A DNA stretch of 64,000 bases from Clostridia bacterium. GTDB lineage: Bacteria > Bacillota > Clostridia > Oscillospirales > CAG-272. A program made the translations under genes and the position numbers. The stretch covers positions 54,892-118,891 of the forward strand of contig JAFTVG010000021.1 of the NCBI GenBank assembly GCA_017465885.1. The letters run 5' to 3'. The notes beneath the pieces were generated by a model that saw only the letters and a program-made list of their open reading frames with translations, did no database searches and was not told the DNA's origin. Shown here piece by piece: positions 8,158 through 16,595 of this stretch (position 1 is its first letter; each line of letters opens with the position of its first letter).

Positions 8158-9753
8158 ATGAAAACATTCTGCAGAATCATTGCGGCTCTGTTGGTTGCAC
8201 TCATGATGATCACCGCTTTTGCTGCTTGCGACAAGCCCAAGAAGACCGAGCCTGCCGACAAGCCCACGCAGGGTGATGACACTTCTGAGAGCACTTCCGA
8301 GCCCGAAATCAACCATCCCGATATCAACGAGAAGTTCAACGGCGAAGTTATCAAGTTCGCTATCAACGGCGAAGGCCTGAACTCCCGTTCCATCGACCTG
8401 GGTGAAGAGGACGACCCCAACTACGAGGTTAACGTTCAGGTTTCCAAGAGAAACGCACAGGTTGAGGAAGAGCTGGGTGTAGACATTGAGCTGGCATACG
8501 TTGGCGCAATGCAGGAGTTCTTCGGCGTGCTGCAGCCCATTCTGGCTTCCGAGCTGTACGTTTATGACGTTCTGGGTCTGTATCAGTACTTCGATCTGGG
8601 TCTGGCACTGGGCGACACCGTAGGTTCCTTCTACAACCTGCTGGATATGCCCGAGGGCGTGAACAACTACCTGAATCTGGACGCTTCTTACTGGAGCCGC
8701 ACCCTTCTGGACGCTCTGTCCTACAAGGACGTTGCGTTCTTCGTAACCGGCGACCTGAACCAGTCCTACACTTCCACCATGTTCGTATCCTACGTTAACG
8801 CTGTTATGTGGCAGGAATACGCCGACAAGATCGCTGCATGCGAGAACTCCGGCGGCTACAAGGACATCTATGACATCGTAAACAACGGTTACTGGACTCT
8901 GGACCTGTGGATGGAGCTGGCTCAGATGGCATATCTGGACGACGGTGACAACATCCCCAACTACACCGACCAGGCAGGCTTCATGACCTATGACCAGCAG
9001 CTGAACAACATCATGGTCGATATGCTGGTTGCAGGTAGTAACATCCGTTACTCCAAGCTGACCGGTGAAGGCACTCCCAAGGTTGACATCAACAACTCCA
9101 AGAACAACGAGTTCTACAACAAGCTCTACCAGCTGCTGTGCGAGTCCAAGACCGTTACCATTCCGTGGCTGGGCAGCGAGGATGAGGATTCCGATCTGTA
9201 CATCCTGGACGTTTTCGCAGAAGGTAAGGTTCTGCTGAACGTAAACACTCTGGCAGGCGCTGAGCAGTACCTCTCCAACATGGAAAAGGACTTCTACGTA
9301 ATGCCTCTGCCCATGTTCAACCATGAGCAGTTCAACCCCAACAGCCCCTCCAAGGGCTACACCACTCAGCTGGGTGACTCCGTTTCTCAGTACGCTATCT
9401 GCACCGCTATCGGCGACGAAAAGCTTCCTGCAGTTACCGCTACTCTGGAACTGATGGCATTCTACTCTGAGCTGTGGGTAACTCCCGCTTACTACGAGAC
9501 CGCTCTGAAGGAGCGTTACACTCGTGACCCCAGAAACCCTGAGATGATCGATATGATCAAGGAAGGTATCTACACTGACTTCGTGCTGATCTGGTCCAGC
9601 AGACTTGACAACATCACTTGGCAGTGGAGACAGCACTTCACCGAGAAGGGTAAGATCGACAACAACCTGAGAAGCTGGGACAGAAACGTTACCGGTAAGC
9701 TCAACGGTTCTCTGCTTGAAGAGATCGAGACTGCATTCTGGGTACAGAAGTAA
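8158..9753 (+). CDS. ABC transporter extracellular sugar-binding lipoprotein
   Basis: A 531-residue lipoprotein: a signal with lipobox near residue 24 (ITAFAAC), an acidic Ser/Glu/Asp linker, then a family 1 type solute-binding fold with aromatic-rich segments (GYWTLDLWMELAQM, TPAYYETALKERYTR). Such proteins capture oligosaccharides for CUT1 ABC importers. No permease or ATPase gene adjoins it, so it must work with a transporter encoded elsewhere. The start ATG 8158 has GGAGG 8 nt upstream. Codon choice (many GTT, GCT and CTG) is unlike most neighbours and like pgk and tpiA, fitting high expression from its perfect promoter. The gene is monocistronic, with a strong terminator. Confidence 0.85.
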   Translation: MKTFCRIIAALLVALMMITAFAACDKPKKTEPADKPTQGDDTSESTSEPEINHPDINEKFNGEVIKFAINGEGLNSRSIDLGEEDDPNYEVNVQVSKRNAQVEEELGVDIELAYVGAMQEFFGVLQPILASELYVYDVLGLYQYFDLGLALGDTVGSFYNLLDMPEGVNNYLNLDASYWSRTLLDALSYKDVAFFVTGDLNQSYTSTMFVSYVNAVMWQEYADKIAACENSGGYKDIYDIVNNGYWTLDLWMELAQMAYLDDGDNIPNYTDQAGFMTYDQQLNNIMVDMLVAGSNIRYSKLTGEGTPKVDINNSKNNEFYNKLYQLLCESKTVTIPWLGSEDEDSDLYILDVFAEGKVLLNVNTLAGAEQYLSNMEKDFYVMPLPMFNHEQFNPNSPSKGYTTQLGDSVSQYAICTAIGDEKLPAVTATLELMAFYSELWVTPAYYETALKERYTRDPRNPEMIDMIKEGIYTDFVLIWSSRLDNITWQWRQHFTEKGKIDNNLRSWDRNVTGKLNGSLLEEIETAFWVQK

Positions 9754-9785
9754 TTCTTCTGCGAACTGAATATTAGTTCATAAGG

Positions 9786-9824
9786 AACTGCCGTTGCGCG
9801 AAAGCGCAACGGCAGTTTTTGTTT
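9786..9824 (+). terminator. Strong terminator after the sugar-binding protein
   Basis: A 14-bp stem (9786-9799 with 9804-9817) with a GAAA loop, followed by TTTTTGTTT. Confidence 0.9.
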
Positions 9825-9837
9825 CTATAATATTTTT

Positions 9838-10229
9838 GGGTCGCGCGGCGGTGCGCTTTCACATAGACCAACCAAAAAAGCACCCCTCAAGGGGTGAAAA
9901 TCTCGAGGATTCGAACCATTCGCCCGGGATCGGTATTGCTTGTTCGTTCCCTTCTTTCTCGCTTGCCGATCCCGCAGAAAAAGCGCAAGCGCTTTTTGGG
10001 TCGCGCGGCGGTGCACTTTCACATAGACCAACCAAAAAAGCACCCCTTAAGGGGTGAAAATCTCGAGGATTCGAACCATTCGCCCGGGATCGGCAAGCCT
10101 TTGTTGGGAACGAAGCTCTGCAAAACCGATCCCACAGAAAAAGCGCAAGCGCTTTTTGGGTCGCGCGGCAGTGCGCTTTCACATAGACCAACCAAAAAAG
10201 CACCCCTTAAGGGGTGCTTTTTTGGTTGG
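9838..10229 (-). repeat. Tandem 160-bp repeat block downstream of tRNA-Arg
   Basis: The block start GGGTCGCGCGG recurs at 9838, 9998 and 10158, a period of exactly 160 bp, with the third copy merging into the tRNA terminator. Each full unit holds, on the minus strand, a T-loop-like box GGTTCGAATCC, a CACCCC/GGGGTG stem, the palindrome AAAAAGCGC-AA-GCGCTTTTT and an inverted repeat GGGATCGG/CCGATCCC around a 32-nt variable segment (9934-9965 and 10094-10125). Outside that segment the units are nearly identical. The open frames on both strands follow the repeat and look non-coding. The block fills the gap 9754-10229. Confidence 0.9.
10194..10223 (-). terminator. Terminator of tRNA-Arg(CCG)
   Basis: A perfect palindrome with arms of 15 nt (10194-10208 and 10209-10223) ending in six Ts on either strand. 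It lies 6 nt downstream of the tRNA 3' end. Confidence 0.85.
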
Positions 10230-10303
10230 CCTACCCGAAAGGATTCGAACCTTCGACCTTCAGAGTCGGAGTCTGACGCGCTATCCAGCTGTGCCACGGG
10301 TAG
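10230..10303 (-). tRNA. tRNA-Arg, anticodon CCG
   Basis: A full cloverleaf: 7-bp acceptor stem CTACCCG/CGGGTAG with discriminator G at 10230, D-arm AGCTGGATA, anticodon stem TCAGA/TCTGA with loop CTCCGAC (anticodon CCG, reads CGG), and T-loop TTCGAAT. No CCA is encoded. It has its own promoter and terminator. Confidence 0.95.
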
Positions 10304-10316
10304 ATTTGAGGTCTTT

Positions 10317-10345
10317 ATTGTATCACAAAAAAGTCTTCTTGTAAA
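10317..10345 (-). promoter_or_regulatory. Promoter of tRNA-Arg(CCG)
   Basis: Minus strand TTTACA (10345-10340), 17 bp ending in TGTGA, TACAAT (10322-10317): an extended -10 promoter about 14 nt from the tRNA 5' end. Confidence 0.75.
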
Positions 10346-10427
10346 GAGTCTTTTTTAAAAACCTTTTGTAAATAAGAGAAAAGAGCCTCTTTGCATATTT
10401 ATTTTGAAAGAAAAGTCAAAACCCCCC

Positions 10428-10456
10428 TTTTCAAAATGAGAATTATGTGCTATAAT
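10428..10456 (+). promoter_or_regulatory. Promoter of tsaE
   Basis: TTTTCA, 17 bp ending in TGTGC, TATAAT (10451-10456). The -35 is weak; the extended -10 is strong. The expected start of transcription near 10463 excludes the in-frame ATG codons further upstream. Confidence 0.65.
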
Positions 10457-10501
10457 AGACTGAATAGTATGGATAACTGCGCAATGAACGAGGAGACCGA
10501 C

Positions 10502-10939
10502 GTGAGCAAAAAGGTCATTTTGGAACAACAGAGCGATAGCGAGGGATGCACCGAGGAGATCGGTGCCGACTTTGCAAGACGGATCGAGGGGCAAAAGGAC
10601 GCCTTTTTGTGGCTGAAGGGCGACCTTGGTGCGGGTAAGACGGCGTTCGTGCGGGGAATGGCAAGCGTGCTTTGCCCCGGTGCACGGGTGTGCAGTCCCA
10701 CCTACACGGTGATGCGCCCGTATCGGGGAAAAAACACCACCCTCTATCACTTTGATATGTACCGCATCACCTCAGAGGAGGATCTAGAGTCGGTGGGCTT
10801 TTACGATTGCGCGGGCATCATCGCTGCAGAATGGTGCGAAAACACCCCTTACGCCCTGCCCGACAGATACTATCTGGTGGAGATCGAAAAAAAGGGCGAG
10901 CAGACCCGATGCATCCGCATCAGCGAGCAAGAGGGATAA
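10502..10939 (+). CDS. tsaE: tRNA threonylcarbamoyladenosine biosynthesis ATPase TsaE
   Basis: A 145-residue P-loop protein with Walker A GDLGAGKTAF, the switch-like PTYTVM and HFDMYRI segments, and the late AAEWCEN motif, all typical of TsaE. TsaE drives cycles of the TsaBDE complex, which adds the threonylcarbamoyl group to A37 of ANN-decoding tRNAs. The GTG start at 10502 is chosen because GAGGAG at 10489-10494 is correctly spaced and the length then matches the family. tsaB follows after 35 nt, but tsaD and rimI, often next to it, are absent from this window. Confidence 0.93.
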   Translation: MSKKVILEQQSDSEGCTEEIGADFARRIEGQKDAFLWLKGDLGAGKTAFVRGMASVLCPGARVCSPTYTVMRPYRGKNTTLYHFDMYRITSEEDLESVGFYDCAGIIAAEWCENTPYALPDRYYLVEIEKKGEQTRCIRISEQEG

Positions 10940-10974
10940 AAAGGCGCGCTTACGGGCGCAAATGAGGATAAGCT

Positions 10975-11679
10975 ATGAAGATCTTGGCAATAGAGAGCAG
11001 TGCCGGCGTGGCAAGCGTGGCGCTGTGCGAGGATTTGGAGTGCCGGCATCTGGTGCAGGTGCAGTCGGCAAACACCCACTCCACCATCCTTCTGCCTCTG
11101 GTGGCAGACGCCCTTGGAAAGCAGGGGCTGACGGCAGGCGATATCGATCTGTTTGCCGTGGCGGTGGGTCCGGGCTCTTACACGGGGGTGCGCATCGGCG
11201 TGGCAACGGTGAAGGGTCTTGCGGCGGCAAGCGGTACGCCCTGCGCGGCGGTATCGACGTTAGAGGGCATCGCCCGCAACGCCGACTATTTAGAAGGGGT
11301 CATCTGTCCCGTGATCGACGCCCGCAGAGGGAGGGTCTATACCGCCCTGTTTGAAAGCAGAAACGGCGTCTTTTCCCGTCTGACGGAGGACGGCGTGCTC
11401 ACCTTTGAGGAGTTAGACAGGCTTTTGAAAAAGAGAGCCCGCGTGGCGTATCTGGTGGGAAGCGGCTACGACAAGGCAAGGGCGGGCCTGAAATACGAAA
11501 AGATCAAGGAAACGCCCCCCCAGCTTCGGATGGAAAACGCTTACGGCGTGGCAAAATGCGGCTACCTTTCCTACATGAAGGACCCCAAAAGCTGTCTTAC
11601 CGAGGAAAAGCTGCTGCCTGTGTACGCTTTGAAGACTCAGGCGGAACGAGAGCGGGAGGAACGGCTGAAAAAGAGCTGA
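10975..11679 (+). CDS. tsaB: tRNA threonylcarbamoyladenosine biosynthesis protein TsaB
   Basis: A 234-residue protein with the ASKHA-fold signature of TsaB: an N-terminal ILAIESSAGVASVAL, GPGSYTGVRIG near residue 65 and VIDARRGRVYTALF near 115. TsaB is the non-catalytic partner that dimerises with TsaD in the t6A complex. It is in an operon with tsaE upstream. The C-terminus ends in a charged Arg/Glu/Lys tail. Translation of the next gene, rpiB, starts 135 nt downstream without a clear terminator, so co-transcription is possible. Confidence 0.93.
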   Translation: MKILAIESSAGVASVALCEDLECRHLVQVQSANTHSTILLPLVADALGKQGLTAGDIDLFAVAVGPGSYTGVRIGVATVKGLAAASGTPCAAVSTLEGIARNADYLEGVICPVIDARRGRVYTALFESRNGVFSRLTEDGVLTFEELDRLLKKRARVAYLVGSGYDKARAGLKYEKIKETPPQLRMENAYGVAKCGYLSYMKDPKSCLTEEKLLPVYALKTQAEREREERLKKS

Positions 11680-11814
11680 GTATCCTCCGGATCAAAAAAG
11701 AGAACAATCAACGGCTCCCGAGGGCCCTTGTGGGCGGCGCGTTCTTTGCAGGCGTGTCCGCGCGGTCGGACGGAGCGACAAGGTAAAAAAGAACGAAAGA
11801 AAGAGGAAGAAAAC

Positions 11815-12261
11815 ATGACCAACAAGCCTATTGCACTTGCTTGCGATCACGCAGGCTTTCCCCTGAAGGAAGAACTGAAGAAGCATTTTGACGAAACGGG
11901 TGTGGCGTACGTCGATTACGGTACCGACTCTCTTGCATCGGTAAACTATCCCGACTATGCGCACAAGCTTTGCCGCGCCATCAAGGGCGGTGACCACGAT
12001 CTGGGCATTCTTGTTTGCGGAACGGGCATTGGGATGTCTATGGCGGCAAACAAGCATCCGGGCATCCGCGCGGCGGTGCTTTCCGACACCTTCTCTGCCA
12101 GAATGACCAGAATGCACAACGATGCAAACGTTCTTTGCCTGGGTGCGCGGGTGGTGGGCGCAGGCCTTGCCGCTGACATTGCAGATCTGTTCATCCGCAC
12201 CGAATATGAGGGCGGACGCCACGCCAAGAGAGTGGCGATGATCGAGGAGATCGGCGAATAA
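11815..12261 (+). CDS. rpiB: Ribose-5-phosphate isomerase B
   Basis: A 148-residue LacAB/RpiB family enzyme converting ribulose 5-phosphate and ribose 5-phosphate. Motifs are ACDHAGFPLKE at residues 9-19, VCGTGIGMSMAANK with the catalytic Cys near 66, and RMHNDANVLCLGARV with the His near 100. The start at ATG 11815 has GAGGAAG upstream. The 135-nt gap from tsaB holds GC-rich inverted segments but no other gene. Confidence 0.93.
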   Translation: MTNKPIALACDHAGFPLKEELKKHFDETGVAYVDYGTDSLASVNYPDYAHKLCRAIKGGDHDLGILVCGTGIGMSMAANKHPGIRAAVLSDTFSARMTRMHNDANVLCLGARVVGAGLAADIADLFIRTEYEGGRHAKRVAMIEEIGE

Positions 12262-12364
12262 ACCGATTTATCATTTGTTAAACAAGGCATTTCTCTAAGA
12301 CCTCCCATAGCGGAGGACCCGAATCTATCGGAAAGGACGCCCCGAAAGGGGTGAAAAGAAGGAA

Positions 12365-13525
12365 ATGAACAAAGAACTGCGGGTGGTGGCGGTGGTTCCG
12401 TCGCTGAATCCCGACGAAAAGCTGAAAAGCGTGGTGGAGGGGCTGCTGGAGCAGGGCTTCTTCAAGGTGCTTTTGGTGGACGACGGCAGCGCCGAGGATC
12501 ACAAGCACCGCTTTGCCGAGTGCGTGGCGCTGGACGAAAAGGTAGAGCTGCTGGTGCACGAGGTCAACCGAGGAAAGGGTGCCGCTATGAAAACGGCGTT
12601 TGCCCATATCCTTAAAAAATATCCCAAGTGCGAGGGCGCGGTCACGGTGGATGGCGATGCCCAGCATCATCCCGAGGATTGCAGAAACTGCGCCGAAAAG
12701 ATGGTGGAAAAGGACTGCGTGATCCTTGGTGTGAGAGATTTTTCCGGTCCCGACGTGCCTAAAAAGAGCAGGATGGGTAACCGCATTACCTCCCTTGTCT
12801 TCAAGCTCTTTTGCGGTATGAAGCTGAGCGACACCCAGACGGGTCTGCGCGCCTTCCCTATGGACGTGCTTCCTCAGATGCTCAAGACCAGGGGCGAGCG
12901 CTATGAATACGAGACCCAGATGCTCCTTGATTTCAAATCGCTGAAGATCCCCTATGCCGAGGAAAAGATCCGCACGGTCTACATTGAGGAGAATCAGACC
13001 TCCCACTTCAGGGTGGTGAAGGATTCCTTCCGCATTTATAAGATGATCTTCGCCCATTTTTTCAAATACATCATCACCTCCTTTGCCTCCTATCTGCTGG
13101 AGCTTTCGGTGGTTTCGGGTGTGACGGTGCTGATGCATACCACGGGCGATCACAATCCTCTGACGGTCACTGCGGTGGCTTACGTGGTGGCAAGAGCCAT
13201 TTCCTCGCTGTTTAACTTCTTTATGAACCAGAAGTTCGTCTTCAAGGCAAAGTGCTCTATGAAGAAGTCGCTGTGGAAGTATTACGCGCTGTGCATCCCC
13301 CTTGCGGTGGTGGGGCTCGTCTTCAACATGGCGGGCGTTGGCGGTGCTGTTTGGCTTGACTTCCTGCCCCCTGCGGTGGAGGAATACGTCAACCTGATCA
13401 TCCATCCTCTGGTGCAGATCGTGATGTTCCTCTTCACCTTTGCGGTGCAGAGAGAATGGGTCTACAAGACCGACAGCAAGCACCGTTTTAAGAGAAAAAA
13501 GAAGAATCACAAGAATAGAGGCTGA
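12365..13525 (+). CDS. Glycosyltransferase family 2 fused to a GtrA-like membrane domain
   Basis: A 386-residue fusion. Residues 1-230 form a GT2 domain like dolichol/polyprenol-phosphate sugar synthases (VVPSLNPDEK, LVDDGSAED, NRGKGAAMKTAF, VDGDAQHHPED, DTQTGLRAFP). Residues ~235-375 form four hydrophobic segments of the GtrA family with the usual SLFNFFMNQKFVF motif. The pair is expected to load a sugar on undecaprenyl phosphate and help flip it for glycosylation of wall polymers, which fits its position just upstream of the lipid-carrier gene uppS. GAAGGA precedes the ATG. A short gap separates it from pyrH, so co-transcription is likely. Confidence 0.88.
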   Translation: MNKELRVVAVVPSLNPDEKLKSVVEGLLEQGFFKVLLVDDGSAEDHKHRFAECVALDEKVELLVHEVNRGKGAAMKTAFAHILKKYPKCEGAVTVDGDAQHHPEDCRNCAEKMVEKDCVILGVRDFSGPDVPKKSRMGNRITSLVFKLFCGMKLSDTQTGLRAFPMDVLPQMLKTRGERYEYETQMLLDFKSLKIPYAEEKIRTVYIEENQTSHFRVVKDSFRIYKMIFAHFFKYIITSFASYLLELSVVSGVTVLMHTTGDHNPLTVTAVAYVVARAISSLFNFFMNQKFVFKAKCSMKKSLWKYYALCIPLAVVGLVFNMAGVGGAVWLDFLPPAVEEYVNLIIHPLVQIVMFLFTFAVQREWVYKTDSKHRFKRKKKNHKNRG

Positions 13526-13565
13526 GCAAAACAGCTACCGACGGGACGAAAAGGAGGTAAACGAT

Positions 13566-14279
13566 ATGGCAGCATACAAAAGAATACTCTTGAAGCTCTC
13601 GGGCGAAGCGCTTAAGGGCGAGGAAAAGGGACTTTATCACTACGAAACGCTGGATGCCATCTGCGCCGCTATTGGCAAGTGCAGAGAAAAAGGCGTGCAG
13701 GTTGCCGTTGTGGTGGGTGCAGGCAACATCTGGAGAGGGGGCAGGGCTGACCGCAAGATGGACAGAAGCCTTGCCGACCATATGGGGATGCTTGGCACCA
13801 CCATCAACGCCCTCTGCTTAAAGGACAATCTGCGGAATATGGGCATTCCCGCCGAGGTGATGACCGCGGTGGAGATGCGCACCTTCGCTCTGCCTTATGT
13901 GAAGGACGACGCGGTAAAGCTGCTGGAGGAGGGCAAGGTGGTCATCTTCGGATGCGGAACCGGATCGCCCTATTTCTCCACCGACACAGCGGCGGTGCTC
14001 CGCGGTAAGGAGATCGGTGCGGACGCACTGCTCTTTGCAAAGAACATCGACGGCGTATACACCGCCGATCCCGCAAAGGACAAGACGGCAAAGAAGCTTT
14101 CCCATATCACCTTCAAGGAGATCCTTGAAAAGCAGCTCAAGGCCATTGACCTGACCGCCGCCGCTTTTTGCCTTGAAAACGATATGAAGGTGCTGGTCTT
14201 CGGACTGGACGACCCCGAAAACATCGTGAGAGTGGCAGAGGGCGAGGCGCCCGGCACTCTGCTTGACAATATGGAATAA
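13566..14279 (+). CDS. pyrH: UMP kinase
   Basis: A 237-residue amino-acid-kinase fold enzyme phosphorylating UMP to UDP. Motifs include LLKLSGEALKG near the N-terminus, VVGAGNIWRGG, the DHMGMLGTTINAL segment, and DGVYTADP near residue 165. AAGGAGG lies upstream of ATG 13566, which fixes the start. It begins the conserved pyrH-frr-uppS-cdsA-dxr-rseP-ispG-polC run. The usual rpsB-tsf pair is missing on its 5' side, replaced by the GT2-GtrA gene. Confidence 0.96.
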   Translation: MAAYKRILLKLSGEALKGEEKGLYHYETLDAICAAIGKCREKGVQVAVVVGAGNIWRGGRADRKMDRSLADHMGMLGTTINALCLKDNLRNMGIPAEVMTAVEMRTFALPYVKDDAVKLLEEGKVVIFGCGTGSPYFSTDTAAVLRGKEIGADALLFAKNIDGVYTADPAKDKTAKKLSHITFKEILEKQLKAIDLTAAAFCLENDMKVLVFGLDDPENIVRVAEGEAPGTLLDNME

Positions 14280-14328
14280 AGAAACAAAAATATAAATAAA
14301 AACGTGAAATAAGAAAGGAACTACCATT

Positions 14329-14883
14329 ATGAAACTGGAACTGAGCGTATACGAAAGCAAAATGAAGAAGAGCATTTCGGTATTTGAATCCGAGCTGTCG
14401 GTGATCAGCGCAGGCAGAGCAAATCCTGCCGTTTTAAACGGCGTGACCGTGGACTACTACGGTGCACCCACCGCCATCAACGCCGTGGCTGAGGTCAAGG
14501 TGACCGATGCCCGCACCATCACCATCACTCCTTGGGACGGCTCTCTGCTCAAGGGCATTGAAAAGGCCATCCTTGTTGCAGACATCGGCGTGGTTCCTCA
14601 GAACGACGGCAGACTGATCCGTCTGGTATTCCCTCAGGCAACCGAGGAGAGAAGAAAGGCGCTGTGCAAGGACGTGGCAAAGATGGGCGAGGAGTGCAAG
14701 GTCAATCTGCGCAACATCCGCCGCGACGCTAACGACAAGTGCAAGGATATGAAGAAAAAGAGCGAGATGACCGAGGACGAGCAGAAGTCCTCCGAAAAGT
14801 CGGTGCAGGAGCTGACCGATAAGTATATCAAGCAGGTAGACGGGATCGTGGACAAGAAGTCCAAGGAGATCATGTCCATCTGA
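14329..14883 (+). CDS. frr: Ribosome recycling factor
   Basis: A 184-residue protein of standard length. It has GRANPAVLNGVTVDYYG (family usual RASPALL..V.VDYYG), TITPWD, a central QNDGRLIRLVFPQATEERR (usual NDGK.IR...P..TEERR), and a C-terminal Lys/Glu-rich helix. RRF works with EF-G to split post-termination ribosomes. Second gene of the pyrH operon; a GGGCGGGT/ACCCGCCC hairpin at 14910-14935 follows it. Confidence 0.96.
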   Translation: MKLELSVYESKMKKSISVFESELSVISAGRANPAVLNGVTVDYYGAPTAINAVAEVKVTDARTITITPWDGSLLKGIEKAILVADIGVVPQNDGRLIRLVFPQATEERRKALCKDVAKMGEECKVNLRNIRRDANDKCKDMKKKSEMTEDEQKSSEKSVQELTDKYIKQVDGIVDKKSKEIMSI

Positions 14884-14909
14884 TCGCTTAAGGTGTTTTG
14901 AAGATCGGC

Positions 14910-14935
14910 GGGCGGGTGTTATAGATGACCCGCCC
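14910..14935 (+). other. Intra-operon GC-rich hairpin
   Basis: GGGCGGGT (14910-14917) pairs with ACCCGCCC (14928-14935) between frr and uppS. No T-run follows, so partial termination, RNA processing or mRNA protection is more likely than full termination. The stem start matches that of the cdsA-dxr hairpin at 16596-16624. Confidence 0.45.
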
Positions 14936-14970
14936 TTGCCATAACGGACGAACGTGGGAGGAGCTTTGCT

Positions 14971-15687
14971 ATGTCGATGGAAGAAAGCAAGAAACTGATT
15001 GCCGAGAAGGGACTGAGGCACATTGCCTTTATTATGGACGGCAACGGAAGATGGGCAAAAAAGAGAGGACTGCCTCGGGAATTCGGGCACAAAACGGGGG
15101 CGGCGACCTTTAAAAAGGTCATCAGCTACTGCTATGAATGCGGGATCGAGTGTGTCACCGTTTACGCCTTTTCCACCGAAAACTGGAAGAGATCGGAAAG
15201 AGAGGTCACGGCTCTGATGACCCTGTTTTCCTCCTATCTTGACGAGGCGTACGGAGATCTTTCCAAAAACAACATCCGCATCATCTTTTTGGGTGACAAA
15301 TCAAGACTGTCTTCTTCTTTGGTAAAGAAGATCGACACCCTTGAAAAAAAGACCGAGCAGGGCGACAAGATCCTGAATATTGCTCTCAATTACGGCTCAA
15401 GAGACGAGATCCTCCACGCCGTCAACAGCCTTTTGAAGGAGGGCGTTGCCGAGGTAAGCGAGGAGGAGTTTTCAAGGCGTCTTTATACTGCCGCATCCCC
15501 CGACCCCGACCTGGTGGTGCGCACGGCGGGAGAGCAACGTCTTTCCAACTTCCTTTTGTGGCAGGCGGCGTACAGCGAGTTTTACTACACCGACACTCTT
15601 TGGCCCGATATGAACGACGAGGAGTTAGACCGTGCCTTTGCGGCATTCGGCGGCAGAGTCAGACGGTACGGCGCAGTGGTGGAATGA
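14971..15687 (+). CDS. uppS: Undecaprenyl diphosphate synthase (isoprenyl transferase)
   Basis: A 238-residue cis-prenyltransferase making the C55 lipid carrier for peptidoglycan and other wall polymers. Motifs are MDGNGRWAK near residue 25 (catalytic Asp), the FSTENWKRS segment, LNYGSRDEI and DLVVRTAGEQRLSNFLLWQ (usual RTSGE or RTGGE, here RTAGE), and a terminal WPDM. GGAGG lies upstream of ATG 14971. It sits in the usual place between frr and cdsA. Confidence 0.96.
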   Translation: MSMEESKKLIAEKGLRHIAFIMDGNGRWAKKRGLPREFGHKTGAATFKKVISYCYECGIECVTVYAFSTENWKRSEREVTALMTLFSSYLDEAYGDLSKNNIRIIFLGDKSRLSSSLVKKIDTLEKKTEQGDKILNIALNYGSRDEILHAVNSLLKEGVAEVSEEEFSRRLYTAASPDPDLVVRTAGEQRLSNFLLWQAAYSEFYYTDTLWPDMNDEELDRAFAAFGGRVRRYGAVVE

Positions 15688-15752
15688 CCCCTTTTACGAC
15701 TTTGGAATGATGATTTGATGAGCCGACCTTTCGGCATACAAGGAGAACGGTT

Positions 15753-16586
15753 ATGAAAACGAGAGTGATCACGGCGCTTGTGGGACTTTGCGTCTTTTTG
15801 CCCCTGCTGATCTTTTCCCATACCTACGCAGGCTGTTTTTTGGCACAGCTTCTCTGCCTTTTTGCGGTATACGAGATCACCGGTGCCACAGGACTGCGCA
15901 AAAAATGGCATCTGTCCCTGCCCTTATATCTACCGGCGGTCGGACTGCCTCTGTTGATCTTTTTTGAAGCGACCAGAGATCATTTCTTTGAGTACAGCGC
16001 CCTTGTTTTTGCGCTGATCGCCTTTTACATCATGACCTGTGCCGTCTTTTCAAGGGGCAAGATCAAGCCCACCGACGCATCGGTCCTCTTTACCATGCTG
16101 TTTTACAGCTTTATCGGCTTTAACGCCATCTATTTCCTGCGGCATCAGCCAAACGGCGGGTATTTGATGGTCCTGCTGTTCTTGACCCCCTGGGCGACCG
16201 ATATTTTTGCCTATTTTTCGGGCAGACTTTTCGGAAAGCACAAGCTTATTCCCGATGTCAGCCCCAAAAAGACGGTGGAGGGGGCGGTCGGCGGCTTTGT
16301 GATGGCAACGGTGATCACCGTGCTTTACGGGCTGTTTATCGGACTTTTTACCTCTGCCACCCCCAATTATCCTCTGCTGATCTTGGCAGGCGTGCTGATG
16401 TCCCTCTTTTCCATGGTGGGCGACCTTGTTGCCTCTCTTGTGAAAAGACATTACGGCATCAAGGACTACAGCCGCCTTCTGCCCGGTCACGGAGGCGTGC
16501 TTGACCGCTTTGACAGCAATCTGGCGGCGGCGTACATCCTGATCATTCTTTATGAGCTGCCCTTTGGGTTCAGCCTGTTTAACTGA
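15753..16586 (+). CDS. cdsA: Phosphatidate cytidylyltransferase
   Basis: A 277-residue membrane enzyme making CDP-diacylglycerol for phospholipid synthesis. It has about eight hydrophobic segments and the C-terminal signature SLVKRHYGIKDYSRLLPGH followed by GGVLDRFDS, which carries the catalytic Asp residues. AGGAG precedes the ATG. It is in the conserved order between uppS and dxr. Confidence 0.95.
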   Translation: MKTRVITALVGLCVFLPLLIFSHTYAGCFLAQLLCLFAVYEITGATGLRKKWHLSLPLYLPAVGLPLLIFFEATRDHFFEYSALVFALIAFYIMTCAVFSRGKIKPTDASVLFTMLFYSFIGFNAIYFLRHQPNGGYLMVLLFLTPWATDIFAYFSGRLFGKHKLIPDVSPKKTVEGAVGGFVMATVITVLYGLFIGLFTSATPNYPLLILAGVLMSLFSMVGDLVASLVKRHYGIKDYSRLLPGHGGVLDRFDSNLAAAYILIILYELPFGFSLFN

Positions 16587-16595
16587 GCAAAAGAA

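Noticed and set aside
8122..9636. A 504-residue open frame on the minus strand opposite the sugar-binding protein
   Set aside because: It is the mirror of a gene with strong codon bias; the + strand has promoter, ribosome site and lipobox, and the minus product is low-complexity (Val/Gln/His-rich).
9794..10358. Overlapping open frames on both strands in the tandem repeat block
   Set aside because: They follow the repeat units, run through terminators and the tRNA gene, and repeat the same peptide with each unit; they are by-products of the repeats.
12278..13510. A 410-residue minus-strand open frame
   Set aside because: It is opposite the GT2-GtrA gene, whose motifs and ribosome site are clear; the minus product is His-rich and featureless.
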